Origin: Opitutaceae bacterium
Lineage (GTDB): Bacteria > Verrucomicrobiota > Verrucomicrobiia > Opitutales > Opitutaceae
Direction of reading: 5' to 3'
Length of the DNA: 16,149 bases
Assembly: GCA_020847775.1 (NCBI GenBank)
Contig: JADLBI010000344.1
Location: 1 to 16,149, forward strand
The notes under the pieces were generated by a model that saw nothing but the letters and a program-made list of their open reading frames with translations, was not told the DNA's origin and searched no databases. Shown here one piece after another: positions 1 through 8,176 of this stretch. The position numbers were made by a program, and so were the translations under genes. Position 1 is the first letter of the stretch. The number at the start of each line of letters is the position of its first letter.

Positions 1-2277
1 AAGGAAGGCCTCGATCCCGCCGTCCATATCGTCAACGGCAACAAGAAGGACAATTTCTGGATGATGGGCGACACCGGCCCCTGCGGCCCGTGTTCGGAAA
101 TCCACTTCAATCTCCTGCCCTCGGACGACGAAATCGAAGGGCGCAAGGGCGTGAACTCGTCCAGCCCGCGTTGCATCGAAATCTGGAATCACGTTTTCAT
201 CCAATTCAACGCCAACGCCGACGGCACCTTCGCGCCACTCGCCGCCAAGCACGTGGACACAGGCATGGGCTTCGAGCGCGTCGCCGGCATTTACGCCACA
301 ACCAAAGGCTTTAAGGACTTCACGCCCGAGCCCTCGAACTACAACTCCGACGTGTTCGCGCCGCTCTTCACCAAGGTTGCCGAACTCTCCGGCAAGACCT
401 ACACCGGCACCGTCCCGACCACGCGCGAAGGCCTCAGCGAACAAGAAAACATCGACATCGCCTTCCGTGTGCTCGCCGATCACGCGCGCTGCGTTTCCTG
501 CGCCATCGCCGACGGCATCATGCCCGGCAACGAAGGCCGCAACTACGTCATCCGCCGCATCCTCCGCCGCGGCATCCTTTACGGCACCAAGCTCGGCCTT
601 AAAACCGGCTTCTTCGAAAAACTCGTCGCGCCTGTGGTTGAATCGCTCGGCCACGTGTTCACCGAACTCAAACAACAGCAAAGCATCATCGAACGCGTCA
701 TCCGCAGCGAAGAAGAATCGTTTGGGCGGACGTTGGAAAAGGGACTCCAAGTATTTGAACAGGAAATCCAAAAGCTCGGGTCCCAACACGACGATGATGA
801 TATCCTAAAGTTCGATGAAATATCTGTTCGTTTCCTGTTTCCTGGGGACGCTGCATTTCGTCTGTATGATACATATGGTTTCCCACTTGATATGACGGGA
901 GTCCTGACTGCAGAACGCGGGCTCACAGTCGATGCCGCGAAATTCGAGGAACTCATGGACCAGCAGCGCGAGCGCGCCCGCGCCGCGCAGAAAAAGGAAA
1001 TCATCGTCGCCGCCACTGAAGGCGAAGACACCCATGTCGCCGCGACCAAGTTCCTCGGCTATACCGAAACCACCGCGCACGGCACGCTGACCGATGTCGT
1101 CAAAACCGAGAAAGGCACCTTTCTCGTTTTCGACCAGACGCCGTTTTATGCCGAGATGGGCGGCCAAGCCGGTGACTGCGGACACGTCCTGATCAACGGT
1201 CAGAAATTCGACATCGTCGATACGGTAAAAGACAAAGCCGGCCGACATCTTCATCGCGTCGCGCACGACGCAAATCCTAAATCCCAAATCCTTAATCCCA
1301 AAGTTGGCGCATCCGCCACGCTGCAGGTCGATCTCGGCCGCCGCCGCGCGATTTCGCGCCACCACTCAGCCGCGCACTTGATCCATTGGGCGCTGCGCAA
1401 AGTGCTCGGCACGCACGTTCGTCAAGCCGGCACGTCGAAGACGCCGGATCGCATGCGCTTCGACTTCTCGCATTTCGAGGCGATGACGCCCGCGCAGATT
1501 CACGAGGTCGAAGAACTCGTGAATGACAAGGTCATCGACAACGCCAAGGTCGAGTCCTACGAGACCGAATTCGACCAGAAGCCCGCTGATACCCTCGCCT
1601 TCTTCGGCGACAAATACGGCAAGATCGTCCGCGTCGTGGACATCGGCGGTTACAGTCGCGAACTATGCGGCGGCACCCACGTCGCCACCACGGGCGAAAT
1701 CGGCTTGATCAAAATCGTCGCCGAAATGGCCATCGCCGCCGGCACACGCCGTATCGAAGCCGTCGCCGGTCAACCGGCTTACGCTTTCGTAACGGAACAC
1801 GAATCCGCGCTGAAAGCGGTCAGCGCCAAGCTCAATGCCGGACCGCTGGACGTGTTGCAAAAACTCGACGTGCTGCTCGCGCACCAGAAGGAAACCGAGC
1901 GCAAACTGAAAGCATTTGAACAAAAAGCCGCCGCCGGGCTCGCCGATGAACTCGTGGGCAAAGCGATCGAGAAGGATGGCTTGAAATTCGTCTCCGCCTT
2001 GGTCGAAGTCGATTCACCCGACGCGCTGCGCAATCTCGGCTCGCAAATCCTGCCCAAGCTCGGCGAAGGCGTCGTGCAACTCGGCGCGGCTTTTGGCGAC
2101 AAAGCCTCGGTGGTCGCGTTCTGTTCACCCGCCGCGATCAAGGCCGGTCACCAAGCTGGCAAAATTGTCTCCGCGCTGTCTGTGCAGATCGGCGGCAAAG
2201 GCGGCGGCAAACCCGACTTCGCGATGGGCGGCGGCAAGGAAGCAGGCAAGCTCGCGGCGGCATTGGCCGACGTTTGA
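1..2277 (+). CDS. alaS: Alanyl-tRNA synthetase, 5' end missing
   Basis: Charges tRNA(Ala) with alanine in the cytoplasm and hydrolyses mischarged Ser/Gly-tRNA(Ala). The frame is open from base 1, so it starts before the window; by comparison with the usual ~875 residues, roughly the first 140 are missing. In the 758 residues present, the class II core shows DTGPCGPCSEIH (about residue 24), GMGFERV (about 88, motif 3) and RNYVIRRILRR. DTYGFPLDMT follows. The editing domain has zinc-site HSAAH (H455, H459) and CGGTH (C556, H560). A heptad-rich segment then leads to the C-Ala/DHHA1 end with its Gly-rich GGKGGGKPDFAMGGG motif. Two oddities lie inside: an AT-rich patch around 781-900 and a heptamer-repeat insertion at 1272-1302. 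Both keep the frame, and every key motif is intact, so the enzyme is probably functional. It ends one base from the convergent kinase gene. Confidence 0.97.
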   Translation, partial: KEGLDPAVHIVNGNKKDNFWMMGDTGPCGPCSEIHFNLLPSDDEIEGRKGVNSSSPRCIEIWNHVFIQFNANADGTFAPLAAKHVDTGMGFERVAGIYATTKGFKDFTPEPSNYNSDVFAPLFTKVAELSGKTYTGTVPTTREGLSEQENIDIAFRVLADHARCVSCAIADGIMPGNEGRNYVIRRILRRGILYGTKLGLKTGFFEKLVAPVVESLGHVFTELKQQQSIIERVIRSEEESFGRTLEKGLQVFEQEIQKLGSQHDDDDILKFDEISVRFLFPGDAAFRLYDTYGFPLDMTGVLTAERGLTVDAAKFEELMDQQRERARAAQKKEIIVAATEGEDTHVAATKFLGYTETTAHGTLTDVVKTEKGTFLVFDQTPFYAEMGGQAGDCGHVLINGQKFDIVDTVKDKAGRHLHRVAHDANPKSQILNPKVGASATLQVDLGRRRAISRHHSAAHLIHWALRKVLGTHVRQAGTSKTPDRMRFDFSHFEAMTPAQIHEVEELVNDKVIDNAKVESYETEFDQKPADTLAFFGDKYGKIVRVVDIGGYSRELCGGTHVATTGEIGLIKIVAEMAIAAGTRRIEAVAGQPAYAFVTEHESALKAVSAKLNAGPLDVLQKLDVLLAHQKETERKLKAFEQKAAAGLADELVGKAIEKDGLKFVSALVEVDSPDALRNLGSQILPKLGEGVVQLGAAFGDKASVVAFCSPAAIKAGHQAGKIVSALSVQIGGKGGGKPDFAMGGGKEAGKLAAALADV
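1272..1302. repeat. Four tandem AAATCCY heptamers inside alaS
   Basis: The bases read AAATCCT, AAATCCC, AAATCCT, TAATCCC and then AAA, with an exact 7-base period. On the alaS strand this translates as NPKSQILNPK, between 'AHD' and 'VGASATL' just before the editing-domain HxxxH motif. AlaS normally has a short loop there leading into a 'vGd.v...vD..RR' strand, so about 10 residues look inserted. The reverse-strand reading (FGI..LGFRI) resembles heptamer-derived peptides that I recall seeing scattered in Verrucomicrobiota and Planctomycetota genomes. That recollection is unverified; the periodicity is directly visible. Confidence 0.8.
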
Positions 2278-2278
2278 G

Positions 2279-5200
2279 TTACGGCTTCGCGCCGGGTCGC
2301 AACCACTGGGCGAGCACGCGTTGCAGCTCAAACTTTCGCACCGGCTTGCTCACAAAGTCCACCATGCCGGCGGCATGGCAGGCTTCGCGGTCTTCGATCG
2401 TCGTGTTCGCCGTGATCGCGATGATTGGCGGCGTATCTACCAATGCGCGGCGAATTTCCCGCGTGGCCGTGTAGCCGTCCATCACCGGCATGCGGCAGTC
2501 CATGAGTATCACATGATAATGATGCAGGCGCGCCAGCGCCACCGCTTCCGCGCCATCCTGCGCCCGCTCTACCACGCAACCGAGCTGCTCCAGTTGCTTG
2601 GATATGACGAGGCGGTTCACCGCGTCATCATCGACCACCAGCACCCTCGCTCCCGCCAGCTTGGACGCGATTTCCGCAGGGGCAGGCGGCCGCGGAGAAT
2701 GCAGCCCAGGAACGCCCAGCGGCGCATGTGACCAGTCCGCCGCCTCAGCCAGATTGTCAGGATTGAGGAGCGGCTTTCGGAGCACCGCTGCGACGGGAAA
2801 CGGCTCGGACTCCGACGCGACTTGCTGAGGCCGAAGCACCGTTTTCACCACGCGCAAACGGTCGGCGGCAATGGCATCCCGTAACGCACTTGCTTCATCT
2901 GTGGTAAATTCCACTCGCCCATCCCAAAACAGGATCAATCGTGCCGACTTCGCGATTTCCGCCAAACAGAGAACCACGGTTGAAGGTGTCGAGGCGCTGC
3001 GCGCGGTGTAGCCACAACGTTTCGCCAGTGCCACCGCAGCAGCGGCAGCCGGAGGGAATGCGTCCAACACGATAACTTCATCGTGTCGTATGCGCACGTC
3101 GGGAACTGGTGTTTCCGCGCGCCCAAGGCAGATTTCAAAAGTAAATTCCGCGCCTTTGCCCAAAATACTGCGGACGCCGATGGCGCCTCCCATGAGCTCG
3201 ACCAGGCGTTTGCAAATGGCGAGCCCAAGCCCCGTGCCGCCATATTTCCTAGTCGTTGAAGTATCAGCCTGAGTAAACCGTTCAAACAATAAGGGTTGCG
3301 CCTCCGGGGCGATACCCACTCCGGTGTCAACCACGCTGAATTTCAAACGCGCCACGGCTGAGGAATCGTCGGGTTGCGGCGGGAGCAGCTCGACCTTGAG
3401 CAACACATGGCCGGACTCCGTGAACTTCGTCGCATTGCCAACGAGATTGAGCAGTACTTGGCGCAGCCGGTCGGGATCACCGACCACCTGCAGTGGCACC
3501 TCCAGGGGCAGTTGCAGTACGAGCTCGATGTTTTTCGCCGCGGCCCGCGGCACCATCACCTCCAATACGTCGCGCAGCGGCTGGCTAAGGTCAAAGGGGA
3601 TGCGTTCGATGACGATATGGCCGGACTCGATCTTTGAAAAATCCAGAATGTCGTTTAACACCGCCAGGAGGGATTCCGCGGAAGCCCGCAATGTCGTCAT
3701 GTGTTCGCGTTGGTCGCGGTTCAATGCGGAGTCCACGAGCATGTCCGCAGAGCCAATCACTCCGTTGAGTGGCGTGCGGATTTCATGGCTCATGGTGGCC
3801 AAAAATTCGCTCTTCGCCCGGCTCGAGGCGGCGGCGGCTTCCATCGCTTGCTCCACTCGGGCGGATCGGGCGCGTTCCGCGTTCAAGGCGCGCGACTGCA
3901 TCAGGCGTTCGCCTTCGCGTCGAAAATACCAGCGCAAGGACAGCCAGAGCGCGAGCAGCAGCGCCAGAACCAGCCCGGCGGACAGACCGGCGCGAAACCA
4001 TAAAGTCTGCCAAAAGAACGCCCCGACATTGAGGCGCACCGCGACCTCTTCGCTTTCGCGGCCTTCGCGACTGATCGCGCGTACCCGGAATGTGTAATTA
4101 CCCGGACGCAAATCCGGCAGACGCGCGACGCGCTCGATACCCGCCCGCACCCAGTCGGTGTCCACGCCTTCGAGCCGGTAGATAAACCGGGTGTCGAGGC
4201 CGTAGCTCAGGCTAACCCCGGAGTAACGAATGTTCACGCGCTGGGTGCCGGCGGGAATCCGCACGGCCTGAGTGGGATCATGCGGCAATTCCAGCTTCGT
4301 CTCACCATCTCGAACCTCCTCAATGTGCAGCCGGGGGATACGCGGATTGAAATCCGTTTGCGCGGGATCGACAGTGACCATGCCCTTGATCGTGGCAAAC
4401 CAAAGTCGGCCATCGGCGGCGCGGAGGGCGGTTTGCCCATAACCGGCCCGGCAGGCGGCACTCTTCATGCCATCCGCGCGATTGAAGAGTTGGAAGCGCA
4501 CCTTGCCCGCTTGGCCGACCGCTATGTCATCGAGAGTCTTGCGCGCAAGATGCGCAATCCCGTTGGCCGAGCCCAACCACAAGTCGCCCTTCAGGTCAGT
4601 GAGCAATGAAGTCCAGTCATACGAAGCAACGCCCTGCGATTCACCATATACAAACCAACCGTCTGTGCCGTGACGCCACAAGGTGCCGTCATCCGCCCCA
4701 AGCCAAAACGAGCCATGATCATCGCGATGCATACAGTTGAACACGGGCACGGCTCGCCCTGCGAGCGTCGTGACGCGGGTGAATGTGTCCGCTTGATAAC
4801 GCCAAAGACCTTCCCGGAGGCTAATCACCCAAATGACGCCGTCGGCATCCTCCCCAAACGAATAAAACCGCACATCCTCGGCGGGACTTTGATAGACGCG
4901 GGTAAACTCGCCGTTATCGCGAACGAGTACCCCCCGGCTGGTGCCGATCCACAATCGGTTGCGTGAATCAAGAAACAGGGCGTAAACGGACGCCGAGCCC
5001 AGCGCATCCTCATTAAATTGGCTCACGTTGCCGTCACGCAGTAGTGACAATCCATCCCGATAGGCGCCAACCCAAAGGCCGACCCCAGGCTGCTCCACCA
5101 CCGCATTGACCCAAGCTTGCGCATTCAACCCTTTGTCCCGATCCGGGGAGACAATTGGTTCGCCAAATCGCACCTTGGTGAACGGCAGCAAACCACCACC

Positions 5201-6268
5201 ATGCGTACCCACCAAGAGTTTGCCGGGCGCGGTTTCAAAGATGGCGTTGACCACGGGTTGCGCCATGCCGGCCGCTTCGTCGAAGGTCTGAAACTGTCGT
5301 TGCCTGATCCGCGCCAGGCCGCCGCCATTGGAACCCACCCAGATATTGGACTCGTCATCTTGAAAGAGCGACAGGCAGGCATTGTTGAGCAAACCGTCGC
5401 GCATGGTGCATTCGGTTGGGCGGCCGTCTTGATCATAGACGACCACGCCGTGCAGATAGCCCGCGGTCCAGACTCGCCCGTCCGTCGTTTCGAAAATCTG
5501 CACAGCCTCCCCAATGTGTCCGGCCATGCGAGGCATCGTTTTGATCAAGGCGCCATCCTTCCAAAGATGCAGTGCGCTGCCGTCGGCAACCCAAAGTCCG
5601 CCGCTTTGTGCTACTCCCAAGCCCAAGAATGAGGCATCCGTGTGTCCGCCAGGAGTCTCAAGCAGCACCTGCCAGCGACCTTCTGTCCAACACGCCAAGA
5701 TATCCTCGGAGAGCGCCCACAGCATGCCGTCGCGATCAAAGGCGACTTTGAAAGGCTTGCGCCCTATCCCGGTCGGTAAGGGCCAGGTAAATGGCTCGAA
5801 CCGGCCGTCAACCAAGTGGAATATTTCGCGTCCGACCGCGACCACCACCTCACCACGCGGACCGGTGCAGAGGGAATGCACCATGCTGGCGGGCAGACCC
5901 GCTGACGGACCATAATCATGCCATTGCCCGTCCTTCAACCACGCGACCCCGGCACTGGTGGCCGCCCAAAGGCCGCCCCCCTGATCGACCGCCAATCCGA
6001 TCACCATCGCTGCGCGCAACGCCTCGGTCGTGCCCACCGGCACGCGCAACACGCGCCAGCCGTCAAACTTGGCCAGGCCCGAATAGGAGCCCGTCCACAA
6101 ATAGCCATCCGGAGTCTGCGCCAGCGAAGTCACCGCGATGAACGGGAAACCGCTGTCCACATCCCAATTATCAACGATATAATGATCCGCGAACCGCCCG
6201 CCTTCAATATGATGGGCGGACACCGGCAACAGCCCCAGCAACGCGGCCATCACCACCGTCCTAATCAC
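2279..6268 (-). CDS. Propeller-sensor hybrid histidine kinase with C-terminal receiver
   Basis: An inner-membrane two-component sensor that autophosphorylates on His and passes phosphate to its own receiver. I chose GTG at 6268 because it begins a good signal peptide (VIRTVVMAALLGLLPVSA, then HH). The ATG at 6415 would add 49 residues and overlap the divergent gene. From this start it has 1329 residues. About 14 two-component-regulator propeller repeats (for example DGYLWTGSYSGLAKFDG, NIWVGSNGGGLARI) fill about residues 30-640. A Y_Y_Y domain follows to ~743 and a membrane helix lies at ~757-778. HisKA has SHEIRTPLNG with phosphoacceptor H828. The ATPase domain has N945, DTGVGI and GGTGLGL. 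A degenerate receiver-like segment covers ~1065-1190. A canonical receiver (~1203-1325) has VVDDD and phospho-Asp D1257 in MDCRMPVMDG. There is no AraC-type output domain, unlike Bacteroides HTCS proteins. The partner and ligand are unknown; neighbours give no hint. Confidence 0.93.
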   Translation of the reverse strand: MIRTVVMAALLGLLPVSAHHIEGGRFADHYIVDNWDVDSGFPFIAVTSLAQTPDGYLWTGSYSGLAKFDGWRVLRVPVGTTEALRAAMVIGLAVDQGGGLWAATSAGVAWLKDGQWHDYGPSAGLPASMVHSLCTGPRGEVVVAVGREIFHLVDGRFEPFTWPLPTGIGRKPFKVAFDRDGMLWALSEDILACWTEGRWQVLLETPGGHTDASFLGLGVAQSGGLWVADGSALHLWKDGALIKTMPRMAGHIGEAVQIFETTDGRVWTAGYLHGVVVYDQDGRPTECTMRDGLLNNACLSLFQDDESNIWVGSNGGGLARIRQRQFQTFDEAAGMAQPVVNAIFETAPGKLLVGTHGGGLLPFTKVRFGEPIVSPDRDKGLNAQAWVNAVVEQPGVGLWVGAYRDGLSLLRDGNVSQFNEDALGSASVYALFLDSRNRLWIGTSRGVLVRDNGEFTRVYQSPAEDVRFYSFGEDADGVIWVISLREGLWRYQADTFTRVTTLAGRAVPVFNCMHRDDHGSFWLGADDGTLWRHGTDGWFVYGESQGVASYDWTSLLTDLKGDLWLGSANGIAHLARKTLDDIAVGQAGKVRFQLFNRADGMKSAACRAGYGQTALRAADGRLWFATIKGMVTVDPAQTDFNPRIPRLHIEEVRDGETKLELPHDPTQAVRIPAGTQRVNIRYSGVSLSYGLDTRFIYRLEGVDTDWVRAGIERVARLPDLRPGNYTFRVRAISREGRESEEVAVRLNVGAFFWQTLWFRAGLSAGLVLALLLALWLSLRWYFRREGERLMQSRALNAERARSARVEQAMEAAAASSRAKSEFLATMSHEIRTPLNGVIGSADMLVDSALNRDQREHMTTLRASAESLLAVLNDILDFSKIESGHIVIERIPFDLSQPLRDVLEVMVPRAAAKNIELVLQLPLEVPLQVVGDPDRLRQVLLNLVGNATKFTESGHVLLKVELLPPQPDDSSAVARLKFSVVDTGVGIAPEAQPLLFERFTQADTSTTRKYGGTGLGLAICKRLVELMGGAIGVRSILGKGAEFTFEICLGRAETPVPDVRIRHDEVIVLDAFPPAAAAAVALAKRCGYTARSASTPSTVVLCLAEIAKSARLILFWDGRVEFTTDEASALRDAIAADRLRVVKTVLRPQQVASESEPFPVAAVLRKPLLNPDNLAEAADWSHAPLGVPGLHSPRPPAPAEIASKLAGARVLVVDDDAVNRLVISKQLEQLGCVVERAQDGAEAVALARLHHYHVILMDCRMPVMDGYTATREIRRALVDTPPIIAITANTTIEDREACHAAGMVDFVSKPVRKFELQRVLAQWLRPGAKP

Positions 6269-6291
6269 ACCGTTGGCCGCCGCTGTATAAT
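6264..6291 (+). promoter_or_regulatory. Candidate sigma-70 promoter for ispH
   Basis: A perfect TATAAT at 6286-6291 lies 16 bases after ATCACA (four of six matches to TTGACA) at 6264-6269. Transcription would start near 6298 and give a leader of about 93 bases before the ATG at 6391. The -35 half is weak and overlaps the start codon of the divergent kinase, so firing in one direction could hinder the other. Prediction from consensus only. Confidence 0.4.
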
Positions 6292-6313
6292 GCACAGCCC
6301 ATTGTTGCGGCCC

Positions 6314-6412
6314 GAGTTGCCGCAAATCAAGCAACTCCAGCCCGCGATCGGAGTTGCGACTTTGCGCGATGCGCGCAGAGTTGCCGTCCGATGGCAGAAT
6401 CCGCCGCAACTC
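6314..6412. repeat. Five GAGTTGC/GCAACTC copies forming competing hairpins
   Basis: GAGTTGC occurs at 6314-6320, 6351-6357 and 6378-6384, and its complement GCAACTC at 6331-6337 and 6406-6412. Copies 1 and 2 can pair (7 bp, 10-base loop). Copies 2 and 3 extend to an 8-bp stem, GCAACTCC (6331-6338) with GGAGTTGC (6350-6357), and an 11-base loop. Copies 4 and 5 can pair and enclose the ispH ATG at 6391. A further small hairpin, TGCGC/GCGCA, lies at 6363-6377. The set could be a protein operator array or an RNA leader with alternative folds; sequence alone does not decide. Confidence 0.6.
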
Positions 6413-8130
6413 CAACTGTCCTCGCCTGCATTTTGGCGTTCGACCGGTCCAACCGTCTGGCCGTGCGCCGCCTCGGCTCCAAGGCCGGTCTCGCCTTCAC
6501 CGGCACGGATCTCGGGATGGCGACCCAACGGCTAGAGTCAGCCTTTCCCGACCACACCACCCCCAAGGAATTCCTAACCGTCAGCGCCGCCGGGCGCACA
6601 CATCAAGTTTACTTTTGCCAAGCAGTTGGCGCGTCAGCCGACAGCGAAATCGATTTCATGACCATCGGTGCGCTTGAAGCCACCCCGGCCATGCTCGCCC
6701 CCTCTCTGCACGCCATCCTCGCCGAATTGGAGCCGCATCTGGTTGCCATTCCTTACCTGCACATCGGCGAGAACGACTTCATCTACAAATTCCGGCCGGA
6801 AAAGGAGCGTAACGCGGCCATCTACGCCAACGACCCCACTTCCAGCGCGCTTTACCAGTCGAAACTGTGCGAGCTTATCAAGGAACGTGCCCGCACTCAC
6901 GAGCGTTCGGCCACCTCGCCGATGGAGCTGAATTTCGGCGCGGCCACCTACCTGATCCCGAGCCACTTTGGATTTTGTCTCGGGGTCAAAAATGCCATCG
7001 AGCGCGCCTACGAAACCCTCGCCGCCAACCCCTGCCGCCGCGTGTTCATGCTTTCGGAACTGATCCACAATCCGTTCGTGAATGACGACCTTCTGCGCCG
7101 CGGGCTGACCTATCTCCAGACCGACAAGGGCGTGCCCTTCACCGTCAACGGCAAATCCGCGGTTGCTGATCCGGGCGCACCCTTGTTGTGGGACTCCCTC
7201 ACCTCCGAAGACATTGTCATCATCCCCGCCTTTGGCGCCACCGATAACGACAAGCGCAAACTCGTGCGCAAGGGCATCGCCGTCTGTCAATACGACGCCA
7301 CCTGCATGCTCGTGGAAAAAGTCTGGAAAGCGGCGCGGAGCTACGGCCGCGCCGGCTACACCGTTATCATCCACGGCAAGGCCGAACACGAGGAGACGAA
7401 AGCCACCTTTTCCAACACCCGCCGCTACGCCCCGGCCCTGATCGTGCGCGATCTGGCTGAGACCAAATTACTAAGCCGCGTCATCAGGGCCAAAGACCCG
7501 GCCGTCCGGTCAGAGTTCTACAGCCTGTTCGCGGACAAGCACACGCCGGGGTTCGATGTTAACCGCGACTTGGAGCGCGTGGCGGTGGTCAACCAAACCA
7601 CACTGCTGGTCAACGAAACCCGCGCCATCATCGCTTACCTGCGCGATCTGTATGTGGATTTGCACGGCCCGGCAGCCGTCGAGCGCGTGGGTGGCGGTGG
7701 CCGCAGCGACACATTGTGCTACGCCACGCAGGTCAACCAGGACGCTCTGGCCAAGGCTCTCGCCGATCCGTTGGACGCCGCGTTTGTCATCGGCGGAAAA
7801 AACTCCTCCAACACCTACCAGCTTTACCGCTTATGCGCGCAGGCCTTGGGGGAAAAGGCCTTCTTCATTCAATCCGAGGCCAATATTCTCTCGCTCAATG
7901 CCGTGGAGCATTTTGTTTTCCCGTCCATGCATGCGGGCCGGCTCACTGGTCAGACAGAGATTCGGCCGCTTTGGTCAGCGCTAACCGGTCCCAAACGAAT
8001 CCTAATTACCGGCGGGGCATCCTGTCCCGACGGACTCATTCAACAAGTGGTGTCTCGGTTAAATGCACTGCTGCCAGCCGAAAACCTGCGCGACATCGAC
8101 GCCGTCATCGCCGATTTTGGCCCGACCTGA
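6391..8130 (+). CDS. ispH: 4-hydroxy-3-methylbut-2-enyl diphosphate reductase with N-terminal extension
   Basis: IspH is a cytoplasmic [4Fe-4S] enzyme that makes IPP and DMAPP in the last step of the MEP isoprenoid pathway. The 579 residues include the three cluster cysteines: C196 in FGFCLGV, C305 in DATCMLVEKVW and C443 in DTLCYATQ. Substrate-site motifs are IHNPFV, H333-x-E335 in AEHEETKAT, QTT, S472-S473-N474 in GGKNSSN, and S544 in GGASCPD. PAFGA, IIHGK..HEET, GFDVNRDL and NQTTLLVNET fit the longer plant/cyanobacterial class rather than the ~316-residue E. coli class. Homology to that class seems to begin near residue 150 (YQSKLCELIKE). The first ~145 residues are extra; they vaguely recall a Nudix fold, but no Nudix box is seen. 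An internal ATG at 6922 would give ~402 residues but would cut off the conserved YQS stretch, so I keep 6391. It diverges from the kinase gene. Confidence 0.93.
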   Translation: MAESAATPTVLACILAFDRSNRLAVRRLGSKAGLAFTGTDLGMATQRLESAFPDHTTPKEFLTVSAAGRTHQVYFCQAVGASADSEIDFMTIGALEATPAMLAPSLHAILAELEPHLVAIPYLHIGENDFIYKFRPEKERNAAIYANDPTSSALYQSKLCELIKERARTHERSATSPMELNFGAATYLIPSHFGFCLGVKNAIERAYETLAANPCRRVFMLSELIHNPFVNDDLLRRGLTYLQTDKGVPFTVNGKSAVADPGAPLLWDSLTSEDIVIIPAFGATDNDKRKLVRKGIAVCQYDATCMLVEKVWKAARSYGRAGYTVIIHGKAEHEETKATFSNTRRYAPALIVRDLAETKLLSRVIRAKDPAVRSEFYSLFADKHTPGFDVNRDLERVAVVNQTTLLVNETRAIIAYLRDLYVDLHGPAAVERVGGGGRSDTLCYATQVNQDALAKALADPLDAAFVIGGKNSSNTYQLYRLCAQALGEKAFFIQSEANILSLNAVEHFVFPSMHAGRLTGQTEIRPLWSALTGPKRILITGGASCPDGLIQQVVSRLNALLPAENLRDIDAVIADFGPT

Positions 8131-8150
8131 ACCGACGCTTTGAGTTCAGG
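8126..8150. terminator. Inverted repeat at the end of ispH, possible weak terminator
   Basis: CCTGAAC (8126-8132) and GTTCAGG (8144-8150) form a perfect 7-bp stem with an 11-base loop, overlapping the ispH stop codon. It lies in the 46-base gap between two convergent genes and could serve both. No T-run follows on either strand, so it is not a classical intrinsic terminator. Confidence 0.3.
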
Positions 8151-8176
8151 CGAAGGCCGACCAACCGACAGCCTGA

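Noticed and set aside
3324..4097. Long open frame (257 codons) antisense to the kinase, and several similar ones
   Set aside because: Low-complexity Ser/Arg/Ala-rich translations fully overlapping a gene with clear domain motifs; typical shadows of GC-rich coding DNA.
6269..6415. Kinase start at ATG 6415
   Set aside because: It would bury the signal peptide 49 residues in and overlap the divergent ispH start; GTG 6268 gives a clean signal peptide.
6931..7300. Phe in place of the catalytic-site His of E. coli IspH (AFG instead of AHG)
   Set aside because: The plant/cyanobacterial IspH class has PAFGA at this position, so it marks the class and is not a loss of function.
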